A stretch of 64,000 nt of DNA from Flavobacteriales bacterium (GCA_947456965.1 CANGTU010000008.1:1-64000); one strand, 5' to 3'; shown: positions 44,064-53,055, numbered from the stretch's first letter. Numbers and translations: made by a program. The notes: a model not told the origin generated them from the sequence alone.

Positions 44064-45527
44064 ATGTCACACAACACTGTTCTGTCTGACACCTACAGCA
44101 ATGAACTGCAGGTGTATGTGAATCAGGAGCGCGCAGCTGTGGAGCTCGGCCATATGGTGGGCAAGCTGCTGCTCGACAAGTCCATTGAGCTGGTGCTCTT
44201 CCGCAACCACCTGGTGGACACGAGTCTTTCAGAGAAACTCAGGCTTTTCAAGTATGCCGCGGAGGTGGTGGGAAAGCCCATCAGCGTATTCGATTGCGCC
44301 GATCTGGCCCGTGAACTTCATGAAATGAACCTGGCTCCGGCCAAGATTGATATTGGTAAACTGGCCAGCGAATGGTTGGCCTCACGGGATCATTACAAGA
44401 CCCACCGCGAGTTTCTTGAGGACAAGCTGAGCAACTTCACGCTCGAGGCAGGCAATGAGCTCGAGCCGAGGGATGTGATTCTTTTTGGATTCGGTCGGAT
44501 TGGCCGGTTGGCCGCTCGCGAGTTGATCAAGCAAGCGGGTAAGGGACAGCAACTGCGCCTCCGCGCCATCGTCACCCGAGAAGACGATGAACTCTCCCTG
44601 AAGAAACGCGCTGCATTATTTGAAAATGACTCCGTACATGGCAGGTTCAAAGGAACAGTGGCCGTGGATTACGAGAACAAGTGCCTGATCGTGAACGGTC
44701 AGCGAGTATATATGATCGGCACAAAAGATCCCGCCACGGTGGACTATACCGCATATGGCATCGCCAATGCTCTGCTTATCGATAATACAGGCGTGTTCAA
44801 GGATCGCAATGCCCTGAGTACGCACCTGAAATCCAAGGGTGTGTCCAAGGTTATCCTCACCGCTCCCGGCAAGGAAGTGCCCAACATCGTATACGGCATC
44901 AACCATCGCGATCTCGATATCGGCAATGAAACGATCTTCTCCGCGGCGAGCTGCACCACGAATGCCATCTGTCCGATTCTCAAGGTGGTGCATGACCACC
45001 TCGGCATCGAGCAGGGGCATATCGAAACGGTTCACGCCTATACCAACGACCAGAATCTGCTGGACAATATGCACAAGAAGAGCCGCCGGGGACGCAGTGC
45101 CGCAATTAATATGGTTATCACAGAAACTGGTGCCGGCAAGGCCGTGACTAAGGTGATTCCCTCCCTGGCCAATAAGCTTACTGCCAACGCCGTGCGCGTA
45201 CCAACCCCCAACGGCTCTCTGGCCATCATCCACGTGATGGTGAGTAAGCCGACCACACGCGATGAGGTAAATGCCATGGTGCGCAAGGCGGCTCTCGAGG
45301 GCGACCTCGTAAACCAGATCTACTACTCCATCAGCGAGGAGCTGGTGAGCTCAGATATCATCGGTAATGAATGTTGCTCAGTGTTCGATAGCCAGGCCAC
45401 AATCGTGAGCCCCGATGGCAAGAGCGTCGTGCTCTATTCGTGGTACGACAACGAATATGGCTACACCAAGCAGGTGATCCGCCTGGCCAAGTACGTGGCT
45501 AAGGTGCGCCGGAATATCTATTACTAA
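44064..45527 (+). CDS. gap: Glyceraldehyde-3-phosphate dehydrogenase with long N-terminal extension
   Basis: A 487-residue protein, about 150 longer than classical GAPDH. Residues about 138-480 are the dehydrogenase: NAD-binding LFGFGRIGRLAA (about 139-150), the catalytic Cys in SAASCTTNAICP (about 297), the His-bearing TETGAGKAV block and SWYDNEYGYT near the end. It interconverts glyceraldehyde 3-phosphate and 1,3-bisphosphoglycerate. The first 135 residues are helical and unrelated to the classical enzyme; this long form is found in Bacteroidota and some others, with an unexplained extension. Own promoter and terminator. Confidence 0.93.
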   Translation: MSHNTVLSDTYSNELQVYVNQERAAVELGHMVGKLLLDKSIELVLFRNHLVDTSLSEKLRLFKYAAEVVGKPISVFDCADLARELHEMNLAPAKIDIGKLASEWLASRDHYKTHREFLEDKLSNFTLEAGNELEPRDVILFGFGRIGRLAARELIKQAGKGQQLRLRAIVTREDDELSLKKRAALFENDSVHGRFKGTVAVDYENKCLIVNGQRVYMIGTKDPATVDYTAYGIANALLIDNTGVFKDRNALSTHLKSKGVSKVILTAPGKEVPNIVYGINHRDLDIGNETIFSAASCTTNAICPILKVVHDHLGIEQGHIETVHAYTNDQNLLDNMHKKSRRGRSAAINMVITETGAGKAVTKVIPSLANKLTANAVRVPTPNGSLAIIHVMVSKPTTRDEVNAMVRKAALEGDLVNQIYYSISEELVSSDIIGNECCSVFDSQATIVSPDGKSVVLYSWYDNEYGYTKQVIRLAKYVAKVRRNIYY

Positions 45528-45546
45528 GCTGATACCAGGCTTATGT

Positions 45547-45575
45547 GAAAAGGGGCTACGGCCCCTTTTCTGCAT
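45547..45575 (+). terminator. Intrinsic terminator after gap
   Basis: A 10-bp stem GAAAAGGGGC / GCCCCTTTTC (45547-45556 and 45561-45570) with a TACG loop, 19 bases past the stop. Confidence 0.88.
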
Positions 45576-45622
45576 TTTGTTGCAGCGCTGCACCTGGCCG
45601 GACTGTTTGCAGCGGGGGTCTG

Positions 45623-45630
45623 TATATTCG
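45623..45630 (+). promoter_or_regulatory. -7 promoter box for the SPFH protein
   Basis: TATATTCG, a TAnnTTYG box 18 bases before the ATG at 45649; the A-rich stretch between them is typical of Bacteroidota translation starts. Confidence 0.55.
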
Positions 45631-45648
45631 AAGAAAAAAAAGAAAACA

Positions 45649-46611
45649 ATGTCCGAAATAGTGCCTTCTAACATCGTGCAGATCCTGCTGACGATAGCCG
45701 CTATTTTTCTAGTCTTCCGCTCTTTCCGAACGGTGCAACAGGGAACCATTGCTGTGGTAACCATATTCGGTAAGTACCGCCGTGTGCTGCGTCCCGGACT
45801 GAATGTGGTGATCCCGTTCATCGAGCTGGTGTTCAAGCGCATTTCTACCCAAAACAGGAGCGTGGAAATGGAATTCCAGGCCGTGACCTCCGACCAGGCG
45901 AATGTCTATTTCAAGTCGATGCTCTTGTTTTCGGTCATTGATGAGCATGAAGAGACCATCAAGAAGGTGGCCTTCAAGTTCATCGATGAAAAGAATCTGA
46001 TGCAGGCGCTGATCCGCACCATCGAAGGCAATATCCGGGCATTTGTAGCCACCAAGAAGCAGGCTGAAGTGCTTTCGCTCCGTTCGGAAATCGTGATGCA
46101 TGTAAAGGATCAGATCGATGCCGTGCTGGAAGAATGGGGCTATCACCTGCTGGATCTCCAGTTGAACGATATCACCTTTGATGAAGCGATCATGCGCTCC
46201 ATGAGTCAGGTCGTGGCTTCCAACAACCTCAAGGCTGCTGCTGAAAATGAGGGTCAGGCATTGCTTATCACCAAGACAAAAACTGCCGAAGCTGAAGGTA
46301 ATGCCATCAAGATTGCCGCACAAGCCGAGCGAGAAGCTGCTCAGCTGCGCGGACAAGGGGTGGCTCTGTTCCGTGAAGAAGTGGCCCGGGGAATGAATAA
46401 CGCTGCACGCGAAATGCAGCAGGCCAACCTCGATACGTCCATGATTATGTTCTCCATGTGGACGGAAGCCATCAAGAACTTTGCTGAGTATGGCAAGGGC
46501 AATATCATCTTTCTCGATGGCTCAGCCGATGGTATGCAGCAAACGATGAAGCAAATGATGGGTATGTCCAGGATGATGGATGCCCACGACCCAATTCCTC
46601 CCAAGAAGTAA
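45649..46611 (+). CDS. SPFH/band-7 (stomatin-like) membrane protein
   Basis: A 320-residue protein with one N-terminal membrane segment (about 9-24) and an SPFH domain (about 28-190: FRTVQQGTIAVVTIFGKYRRVL ... RPGLNVVIPFIE), then a helical alanine- and glutamate-rich stretch (AENEGQALLITKTKTAEAEGNAI) that drives oligomerisation. Such proteins form large rings in the inner membrane and often control proteases; no NfeD or FtsH partner is adjacent. An A-rich stretch before ATG is the likely ribosome-binding feature. Confidence 0.93.
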   Translation: MSEIVPSNIVQILLTIAAIFLVFRSFRTVQQGTIAVVTIFGKYRRVLRPGLNVVIPFIELVFKRISTQNRSVEMEFQAVTSDQANVYFKSMLLFSVIDEHEETIKKVAFKFIDEKNLMQALIRTIEGNIRAFVATKKQAEVLSLRSEIVMHVKDQIDAVLEEWGYHLLDLQLNDITFDEAIMRSMSQVVASNNLKAAAENEGQALLITKTKTAEAEGNAIKIAAQAEREAAQLRGQGVALFREEVARGMNNAAREMQQANLDTSMIMFSMWTEAIKNFAEYGKGNIIFLDGSADGMQQTMKQMMGMSRMMDAHDPIPPKK

Positions 46612-46627
46612 TCGCCGGAGGCTGAAA

Positions 46628-46657
46628 GCAAACGGGCCGCACTTGCAGCCCGTTTGC
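46628..46657. terminator. Hairpin between convergent genes
   Basis: A 10-bp perfect stem GCAAACGGGC / GCCCGTTTGC (46628-46637 and 46648-46657) with a 10-base loop lies between the stops of the SPFH gene and the convergent fusion gene. No T-tract on either side, so termination may be partial. Confidence 0.55.
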
Positions 46658-46681
46658 CTGGAGCATATCGCTGCCCTGCTA

Positions 46682-49114
46682 TCAGGCTGCTGATGCGGAT
46701 TGCCGGCGTCGGGAAAGCCAAAGGATCAGAACGGATGCGGCCACGAATACTATACTTGTGCTCCACGGCCCTGCTCCCGGCGTGGATGAAGGATCGTCCG
46801 CAGGTATGGATGCCGGAGTGCTCCCGCGGTCATCGTTTTCCCATTCATAGGGCTTCAGGCCGTCGCCTTTCAAGGTGTCGGATTTCTCGCGATCCGAAGG
46901 ATCACCAGCGGGCGAGGAGGATGGAACGTTATGCCTGCCCTGCTGACCGGGTTCTGGAGTTTTCTTCAAGTAACGGCCATATTCGCTCATGTATGCATGC
47001 TCACGCGGATGCCGCATCCCTGTGAGGGCATAGTACTCTTCCAGTTCTAATCTTCTGCGATCGTTCAATTGTTCGAGATAGTGCCTGGCCTCTTCGCAGT
47101 CAAAGGGCCCCTGAGCGGGATTGTTCAGGATGTACCGGGCCTGATAATTCTCCGCATTTGGAGTGACCTGAAACTGAAGATCGGCAGGAAACAGGTCCCG
47201 GCTATAGCGCACATGCATCCGGGTGAAGAAGACATTTCCCGGGGCATTCTGGTCACTCGACCACCACACTCCGGCATCAGCGAAGTCCTGATAAATTGGT
47301 GGAGGCCCCACGCAGGGGTCGCACTTCATACCCGATTGCTGAGGACTGACGTTCCACGCATATTCGAGCATAACCACATTGCGGCCTTCATTCTTCCAGG
47401 TGTGATCGAAGGTGTTCTTGTAGAACGGACCGAATTCTTCCTTGATAAAGACTGGGATATTGCGTGCTGTGGGCATCCTGACAGTGCGGTAGTTGGTGCA
47501 CTCCACGCGCCCTGTCCGGGTGAAGGCATATACAATCATGTCTTGATAGCCAGTACTGTTTGCCATTCCAAGCCGGATGGGAAGCATGAATTTCTCGTGC
47601 TCAAAGGCAATCTGGATAGGGCTGAGGTAATCAAAACCGGAAGCTCTCAGGCGATCCAGGTTCACCTTTACCACAAAAAACTTGGTGTTGCTGCGTATAT
47701 ACGGATCGAGCACCTCGTCAGCGGCTGCAGGTATCCGGTACCCGTTTTCTATCAGCCAGTCGCGCAAGCCGGTGCTTTCTGTCGCAGATAAAATCAGGAT
47801 GTCGTATTCTCCTATTTCGTAGCGCGCCTCAATGGTAACGCCTCGAACGTCGTCCGACTCGGGCATCTCCTGGGCCTCGATGGCTATTGACCTCTTACGG
47901 GACGTTTCCGAAAAGCTCATTACCGCATCGAAGCGCTGGCAGGGTTCGGGATCATAGTACTCCGCAAGCCTGGGAGCAGAGTAAGCATCCAGTGCATCAA
48001 ATACGCGTCGGTTGACTACCCGGATATCCTTTTCTTTCAGGACTACAGGAACCGGCACGACCATCGCAAAGTCGCGCACATCTCCCTTAAAGTCGTTGCT
48101 CATGGTAATCACCGTGCGCAATCCATCACGCACGAGAATCACCTCACTCTTATTGTTGAACAGGGTGGCATCTGCCTTGGCGACGTAGAAGCCACAAAAG
48201 GCATGTGAGGGAAGGGTGTACAGCGACAAGAGCAACAGAAGAATGGCGGGTTTGATCCGGGATGACAGGCGATGGGCAGACGGTATGGAAACCACCCGAC
48301 GTTGGATCCAGCTGAATGATTCCGCGCGGAAAAGACGATCAATGAAAGGGCTCAAAGGTGTGGCGGCCACGAGCACCCAGATAGGGGCAGCTGGAATGAA
48401 ATGGAAATTGGACAGGTAGAAAGCGCAAAGCGCAACGCCTGAAGCCCAGACAATACGTGCAATACGGTGCGATGGAATGGTCATGGGATCCGTGATCATG
48501 AAGAAGGAGAAGAGCCAGATAGCACCGGAACTGAGCTTGTGCAGGTAAAAGTCATGTCCCCAACCGAGATAGACCACGGTACGGATATACTCGGCCGCAG
48601 CCAGCGTCAGGATAAAGGCCAGGCCAGTCTCGAGTCGGCCTACCCGGGAGAGTACCGCCAGGCCGGCTGTACCAATGACCATCACCAGTACAGCAGCGCT
48701 TCCCCATTGTCCGGGTGATACCCAGGCCTCCCCGCTCAGCAGGATGGCCATTACAATTCCAAAGGCAGCCGGATTCCAGAGGTGCTTTCCGTTATGGCGA
48801 AATGCGAACTTCTGACCAATGGCCAAAGCTCCAGCCAGAAAGAAGAGGACCGGGGAGTTGGCCTTGAGCAGCAGGCAGAGCCCCAGGGTAGTCACCAGTG
48901 CACTTTTCAACGAGTGCATTGGTGCTTGCTCCTGCCGGATGAACAGGAGCTGAGTACCCACCGCTCCGACAAAGGCAGCGAGGTAGTTGGAGCCGTCTGC
49001 ATTCCATCCCAATACGAAGATGCCGTACGTGAGAAAGAGCAGTTGGGAAACGAGCTGGAAATGCCGTCCGTCAGAACGAAACCAGCGGGTGATTTCACGA
49101 AGGAAAAGGATCAT
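46682..49114 (-). CDS. Fusion of an RnfD/NqrB-like membrane domain with DUF2330
   Basis: An 810-residue protein. The N-terminal 300 residues are polytopic with NqrB/RnfD landmarks: HLWNPAAFGIV and HKLSSGAIWLFSFFMITDPMTIPSH. In flavinylated relatives the SGAT motif Thr carries FMN; here it reads SGAI, so covalent FMN is not expected at that site. A second signal-like segment (about 315-330, ending SHAFCGFYVAKAD) begins a DUF2330 domain (about 335-620), normally a stand-alone exported protein. A low-complexity stretch and a final TM helix plus RRR follow. The start ATG 49114 is preferred over 49162. Function unknown; the two parts may be linked by a chance or useful fusion. Confidence 0.85.
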   Translation of the reverse strand: MILFLREITRWFRSDGRHFQLVSQLLFLTYGIFVLGWNADGSNYLAAFVGAVGTQLLFIRQEQAPMHSLKSALVTTLGLCLLLKANSPVLFFLAGALAIGQKFAFRHNGKHLWNPAAFGIVMAILLSGEAWVSPGQWGSAAVLVMVIGTAGLAVLSRVGRLETGLAFILTLAAAEYIRTVVYLGWGHDFYLHKLSSGAIWLFSFFMITDPMTIPSHRIARIVWASGVALCAFYLSNFHFIPAAPIWVLVAATPLSPFIDRLFRAESFSWIQRRVVSIPSAHRLSSRIKPAILLLLLSLYTLPSHAFCGFYVAKADATLFNNKSEVILVRDGLRTVITMSNDFKGDVRDFAMVVPVPVVLKEKDIRVVNRRVFDALDAYSAPRLAEYYDPEPCQRFDAVMSFSETSRKRSIAIEAQEMPESDDVRGVTIEARYEIGEYDILILSATESTGLRDWLIENGYRIPAAADEVLDPYIRSNTKFFVVKVNLDRLRASGFDYLSPIQIAFEHEKFMLPIRLGMANSTGYQDMIVYAFTRTGRVECTNYRTVRMPTARNIPVFIKEEFGPFYKNTFDHTWKNEGRNVVMLEYAWNVSPQQSGMKCDPCVGPPPIYQDFADAGVWWSSDQNAPGNVFFTRMHVRYSRDLFPADLQFQVTPNAENYQARYILNNPAQGPFDCEEARHYLEQLNDRRRLELEEYYALTGMRHPREHAYMSEYGRYLKKTPEPGQQGRHNVPSSSPAGDPSDREKSDTLKGDGLKPYEWENDDRGSTPASIPADDPSSTPGAGPWSTSIVFVAASVLILWLSRRRQSASAA

Positions 49115-49285
49115 GGCGATAGGTTTTGCGAACCCGTACCGACTTGCTCCGCATCCGTTCAATGGACCTCAGAAAAAAAATGGAACACGGCAGCAAGTTC
49201 TCTGCGCTATGTGCCGTGCTCCCGCACCTGTATTCAGGGGCATGGTCAGTAATGGCGCCCCTTTTCAAAGGTTTCACACGCTGAT

Positions 49286-49293
49286 TACCTTTG
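49286..49293 (+). promoter_or_regulatory. -7 promoter box for the 131-residue secreted protein
   Basis: TACCTTTG, exact consensus, 28 bases before the ATG at 49322. Confidence 0.65.
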
Positions 49294-49321
49294 ACACCTG
49301 AAATTGTTAATCCATTTCCCG

Positions 49322-49717
49322 ATGAAATACCTGTTCCTGTGTTTGCTCGTACTCGCTTTTGCTCCGTGCCGGCTTGCCGCTCAGTATGTGGCTGCCGATA
49401 CATTGGATGGAGTTGAAATCTCCTATAAGTGGGCTTCGGAAAAATGGTACAAGCCCAAGTCTGACCGCGTGCTTCTGATCCAGGTCAGGAATACGACCTC
49501 CGGTCCGGTTCAGTTTGCCTTTACCGTAGGCATTTCGCGAGCAGGCAAGATGCTGGAATCCAGTCCTTCAGAAACCTATACGATTGCGGCGCGGAAGACT
49601 CGCAAAGGCCGGATGAACGGCGTGATATTCAAGCCAGCCAGTCTTACGCGTGAGGATATTGAACGGGGCGATTTCGAGCTGGAAATTGAATTGGACAGGG
49701 TGCAGCCCGGTTCATGA
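49322..49717 (+). CDS. Small secreted protein of unknown function
   Basis: A 131-residue protein with a clear signal peptide (MKYLFLCLLVLAFAPCRLAAQ). The mature part is one beta-rich domain (VEISYKWASEKWYKPKSDRVLLIQVRN as separate short strands, later YTIAARKTRKGRMNGVIFKP). I recognise no family. Its stop lies 7 bases from the convergent lipoprotein gene. Confidence 0.8.
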   Translation: MKYLFLCLLVLAFAPCRLAAQYVAADTLDGVEISYKWASEKWYKPKSDRVLLIQVRNTTSGPVQFAFTVGISRAGKMLESSPSETYTIAARKTRKGRMNGVIFKPASLTREDIERGDFELEIELDRVQPGS

Positions 49718-49724
49718 GCCGGAG

Positions 49725-50420
49725 TTACTCCAGCATATCCGCCATGATGGACTCGATTTTCTCATGCATCGCTTCCGGAGTAATCTGGATATAATCTGTG
49801 GGAATCAGAAACCGGTCAGCAGAAACCGGCCCATACCGGATCTCCCGGGCACGCAGGCGCATTCGTTTTCCATATTGCTCCACATCATAACCGAGCAGGA
49901 AACCTTCCAATCCGGAAAACTGGTTCCACCAATTGGAAGGTGAAAGATCCATTTCACTTGTTGAGTAAAGCTCAATGGAAGGAACCGAGTCGTTTTCAAG
50001 ATGACCTATAGTGATGTCGCATAAAGCGCCGGCAATGGTGTCGCGTTTGCCTGTGGGCTCAAGTCTGATGGATGGATACTGCGCGAGCCACGCGGGCATC
50101 TGCTCCCTCGACAGCCGGATATAGGTGCGGTCGTCAAACGACTTCAGCAACTGGATGAACTCACCCTTATCCTCATCGATGATGAACTCCGTGGAGATCA
50201 CACCATACGCCGACTTCAGGGTGGTGTGATAGAGGCCATCCTTGAATTCAAGGGTGAGTTCATGAGGATAGAGTTCCATCATCAGGGAGTTCTCCGCATA
50301 CGGGAAAGTCACATCATATATGATCACTCCTTCGTGTTTCTTGGAAAAAAGACCTCCTTCCGAACATGATGACTGAATCAGGGTGAGGAGGAGGAAAAGG
50401 AATACCGGAATAAAGCGCAT
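49725..50420 (-). CDS. Lipoprotein of unknown function
   Basis: A 231-residue protein with a lipoprotein signal (LIQSSCSEGG, Cys at about 19). The mature part starts KKHEGVIIYDVTFPY and has a beta-rich layout with repeated hydrophobic strands (LMMELYPHELTLEF). The opening resembles DUF4412-type proteins, which share a GxxxYxxxF start, but the match is weak. Probably on the outer membrane inner face. No operon partner. Confidence 0.78.
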   Translation of the reverse strand: MRFIPVFLFLLLTLIQSSCSEGGLFSKKHEGVIIYDVTFPYAENSLMMELYPHELTLEFKDGLYHTTLKSAYGVISTEFIIDEDKGEFIQLLKSFDDRTYIRLSREQMPAWLAQYPSIRLEPTGKRDTIAGALCDITIGHLENDSVPSIELYSTSEMDLSPSNWWNQFSGLEGFLLGYDVEQYGKRMRLRAREIRYGPVSADRFLIPTDYIQITPEAMHEKIESIMADMLE

Positions 50421-50514
50421 GTATGAGGATTAAGGAACAATGATACTCCCGTCCGTCTTTCCTCCGTGTCAGTACTAAGTCAATTGTCCATACAAGGTTG
50501 TGTAAATCACGTCA

Positions 50515-50522
50515 TACCTTCA
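50515..50522 (+). promoter_or_regulatory. -7 promoter box, leaderless type, for ctlX
   Basis: TACCTTCA, a TAnnTTYR box 5 bases before the ATG at 50528. Confidence 0.5.
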
Positions 50523-50527
50523 CCGCC

Positions 50528-51448
50528 ATGCCCGTGCAGTCAGCAGGAACCGTCTGGATGGTGAGGCCATCTTCTTTTGGATTCAATCCGGAGACGGCTG
50601 CCGATAATGTATTCCAGCAGCCGGTTGAGGGGCTGTCAGCCGGGCATGCTCTCGCTGAATTCGATGCGCTGGTTTCATCACTCACTTCAGCCGGGGTGGT
50701 CGTAGAGCAGTGGCAGGAACCGCCCTGGTCGGGTTGTCCGGATGCCCTGTTTCCCAATAACTGGGTAAGTTTTGCAGAAGACGGTCGTGTGGTCTTGTAT
50801 CCTATGATGGCTCCTTCACGCCGGCTGGAGCGCCGCCCCGAGGCCATCCGCTCGCTTCAGCAGCAGGGATATTCCATATCAGCATGGACCGATCTGACGG
50901 CCGGTGAAACGAAGGGAGTGTATCTTGAGGGCACGGGAAGTCTGGTGCTCGATCATATTCATCGCATGGCTTATGCTTCCGTTTCGGAGCGGACCCATCC
51001 GTCCATGGTGGAGCAATGGTGCGAAATGATGGGCTACGAGCCAGTGCTCTTCCACTCATCCATGGGCGGTGTGCCCGTGTATCATACGAACGTGATTCTG
51101 TCCATCGGTACCACATGGGCTGTGCTCTGCCCGGATGCGATTGCTCACGCCGAGGAGCGCTCGCTGGTGTGCAGTGCGCTGGAATCAACGGGCAGGATGG
51201 TCCTTCATGTGACACCGGAACAGGTGCGGTCCTTTGCGGCCAATATTCTGGAGCTGGCGGATAACGAGGGCGGTTATTTGGTGGCTTGCTCCGGCTCAGC
51301 CTGGAGGGCCTTAACCGCCGGACAACGCACTGCTCTTGAGCATCACGCCCGACTTGTTCCTGCGGAAATTCCAACGATCGAGCGATTCGGCGGGGGCAGT
51401 GTGCGCTGCATGCTGGCTGAGGTCTTCCTTCCCCGGGTGAAATATTGA
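50528..51448 (+). CDS. ctlX: Citrulline utilisation hydrolase CtlX (guanidino-modifying fold)
   Basis: A 306-residue protein of the arginine-deiminase/dimethylargininase superfamily. Landmarks are VRPSSFGFNPETA near the start, FPNNWVSFAEDGRV (the substrate Asp/Glu region), YHTNVILSIG with the catalytic His and the C-terminal GGGSVRCMLAEVFL, where the Cys is the nucleophile. The name CtlX is used for this subfamily; a direct role in citrulline or guanidino catabolism fits but cannot be proved from the sequence. The upstream frame start at 50498 is excluded by the promoter box. Confidence 0.88.
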   Translation: MPVQSAGTVWMVRPSSFGFNPETAADNVFQQPVEGLSAGHALAEFDALVSSLTSAGVVVEQWQEPPWSGCPDALFPNNWVSFAEDGRVVLYPMMAPSRRLERRPEAIRSLQQQGYSISAWTDLTAGETKGVYLEGTGSLVLDHIHRMAYASVSERTHPSMVEQWCEMMGYEPVLFHSSMGGVPVYHTNVILSIGTTWAVLCPDAIAHAEERSLVCSALESTGRMVLHVTPEQVRSFAANILELADNEGGYLVACSGSAWRALTAGQRTALEHHARLVPAEIPTIERFGGGSVRCMLAEVFLPRVKY

Positions 51449-51479
51449 CCGGAACGCAGCCGGGGAGCCTCTGGCGACC

Positions 51480-51487
51480 TATTTTCG
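51480..51487 (+). promoter_or_regulatory. -7 promoter box for cmk
   Basis: TATTTTCG, a TAnnTTYG box 19 bases before the GTG start at 51507. Confidence 0.55.
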
Positions 51488-51506
51488 CAAGACTATTGCC
51501 TTAACC

Positions 51507-52220
51507 GTGAAAAAGAAGATCAACATCGCTATTGACGGGTATTCCTCGTGCGGCAAGAGCACTATAGCCAAGGGCATAGCCCGCGAACTGAACTACGTAT
51601 ATATCGACAGCGGGGCCATGTACAGGGCCGTTACGCTCTTTGCCCTCAATCATGGTTACATCAGGACTGATGGTGCTCTGGATGATCAAGGGCTGGAAAA
51701 AGCGCTCGATCTGGTTCTGATTAATTTCCGGTACAATACGGATCTGGCGGCCAATGAGACCTTTCTCAACGGACAAAATGTGGAGCGCGAAATCCGCTCT
51801 ATTCAAGTGAGCAACCACGTGTCAGCAGTCAGCAATGTCAAGGCCGTGCGCAACAAGTTGGTGAAACTCCAGCGACGCATTGCCGAACAGAAAGGTGTGG
51901 TCATGGACGGCAGGGATATTGGTACCGTGGTCATACCGGACGCGGAGTTAAAGTTCTTCATGACTGCTGACAGCAAGGTGAGGGCTAAAAGGCGTTTCGA
52001 CGAGCTGAAATCACAAGGGGTGGAAACATCACTGGAAGAGGTGCTGCGCAATGTAAACTCACGCGATGAATACGATTCCAGCCGGGCCAACGACCCGCTC
52101 CGTAAGGCAGCGGATGCCATTACCATTGATAATACAGATCTGACCATCGAGGAACAGTTTCAGTTTGTCATGGGGCACGCAATGAGAAGAATCGATGCAC
52201 TTCAGGGTGTGAGAGGTTAA
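51507..52220 (+). CDS. cmk: (d)CMP kinase
   Basis: A 237-residue P-loop kinase that phosphorylates CMP and dCMP with ATP. The start is GTG. P-loop GYSSCGKSTIAKG (about 11-23), IDSGAMYRAVTLFAL (about 35-49, CMP site), DGRDIGTVVIPDA (about 135-147) and RDEYDSSRANDPLR (about 187-200) match the family. Its 13-base spacing to the next gene suggests cotranscription with the channel protein. Confidence 0.96.
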   Translation: MKKKINIAIDGYSSCGKSTIAKGIARELNYVYIDSGAMYRAVTLFALNHGYIRTDGALDDQGLEKALDLVLINFRYNTDLAANETFLNGQNVEREIRSIQVSNHVSAVSNVKAVRNKLVKLQRRIAEQKGVVMDGRDIGTVVIPDAELKFFMTADSKVRAKRRFDELKSQGVETSLEEVLRNVNSRDEYDSSRANDPLRKAADAITIDNTDLTIEEQFQFVMGHAMRRIDALQGVRG

Positions 52221-52233
52221 TCTCCGTCAACCG

Positions 52234-52983
52234 ATGAAGAGGATCAGGTCGCTTCTCCTCGGGCATACGGAGTCCATCCACAGGCCGCGCCCGGCTATTC
52301 GCTACCAGGTTTACACGGTCTTGCGCATTTGGCGCAATTACCGCCATGATGATATAGGTCTCGAACGACTGATCCGCCTTTTCCTCGCAGGTTCACAGTT
52401 TCTTTCGCCCGGACTATACGTGAAGGCACTCTTCGGCCGATGGGGAGCCCAGATCCGCAAGCTCGCCACGGAAGGCTACGTGCTGCTTAAACTGTGCTTT
52501 CCGCTGGTCATCTTTCGACTCGACCTGCAGGGTGAATGGTGGGCCGCTGCAATCACGGCCTATATGCTCGTGGAAACCACGCTCTATCTCGGTACTCTCG
52601 TGTTTCTGCAAGATGTGAGCTACGACTTTCTGACGCCCAAGCGCTCTCTCGCGCTGTTACTAGTCAACTTTTTCGAGATCGTGTTTGAGTTCGGACTTCT
52701 GTATGCCTATCTAAGCTCTTCCGATCCGGACATGTTCAACCGCCCGATGGCACAGGCTCATGATGCGATTTACTTCAGCTTTGTAACGGGTGCCACACTG
52801 GGCTACGGCGATATCATTCCCATCGCTCCCGCAGCCCGTGAGCTGGTCATGGTTCAGATCACACTCACGTTTGTCTTCGTGGGATTGTTCGTGAACTACT
52901 TCGCCAGCATGCTTCAGAAGTTCAGTCCGGTAAATGTGCACGCACGAAGCACACGGAAAACACGCCACCGCAAAAGACGGTGA
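52234..52983 (+). CDS. Potassium-channel-like membrane protein
   Basis: A 249-residue integral membrane protein with about four hydrophobic segments. The last two flank a pore loop with TGATLGYGDIIPIAP; TLGYGD corresponds to the K+ selectivity filter T-x-G-Y-G-D. The N-terminal third is basic and cytoplasmic. It is therefore a two-to-four-helix ion channel subunit that probably forms a tetramer. No RCK/TrkA regulatory domain is attached. Follows cmk in the same transcript. Confidence 0.88.
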   Translation: MKRIRSLLLGHTESIHRPRPAIRYQVYTVLRIWRNYRHDDIGLERLIRLFLAGSQFLSPGLYVKALFGRWGAQIRKLATEGYVLLKLCFPLVIFRLDLQGEWWAAAITAYMLVETTLYLGTLVFLQDVSYDFLTPKRSLALLLVNFFEIVFEFGLLYAYLSSSDPDMFNRPMAQAHDAIYFSFVTGATLGYGDIIPIAPAARELVMVQITLTFVFVGLFVNYFASMLQKFSPVNVHARSTRKTRHRKRR

Positions 52984-53047
52984 TCCTTTAACATCATCCT
53001 GTTGCAAATCCTGTGCACCCGGGTACGATGTCCGGTCTTCGTTCGTT

Positions 53048-53055
53048 CACCTTTG
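53048..53055 (+). promoter_or_regulatory. -7 promoter box for the GH3/beta-lactamase gene
   Basis: CACCTTTG, one mismatch from TAnnTTTG, 16 bases before the ATG at 53072. Confidence 0.5.

Noticed and set aside
49725-50420. Firm DUF4412 assignment
   Set aside because: Only the first strand of the mature part resembles that family; the rest does not fit well enough to name it.
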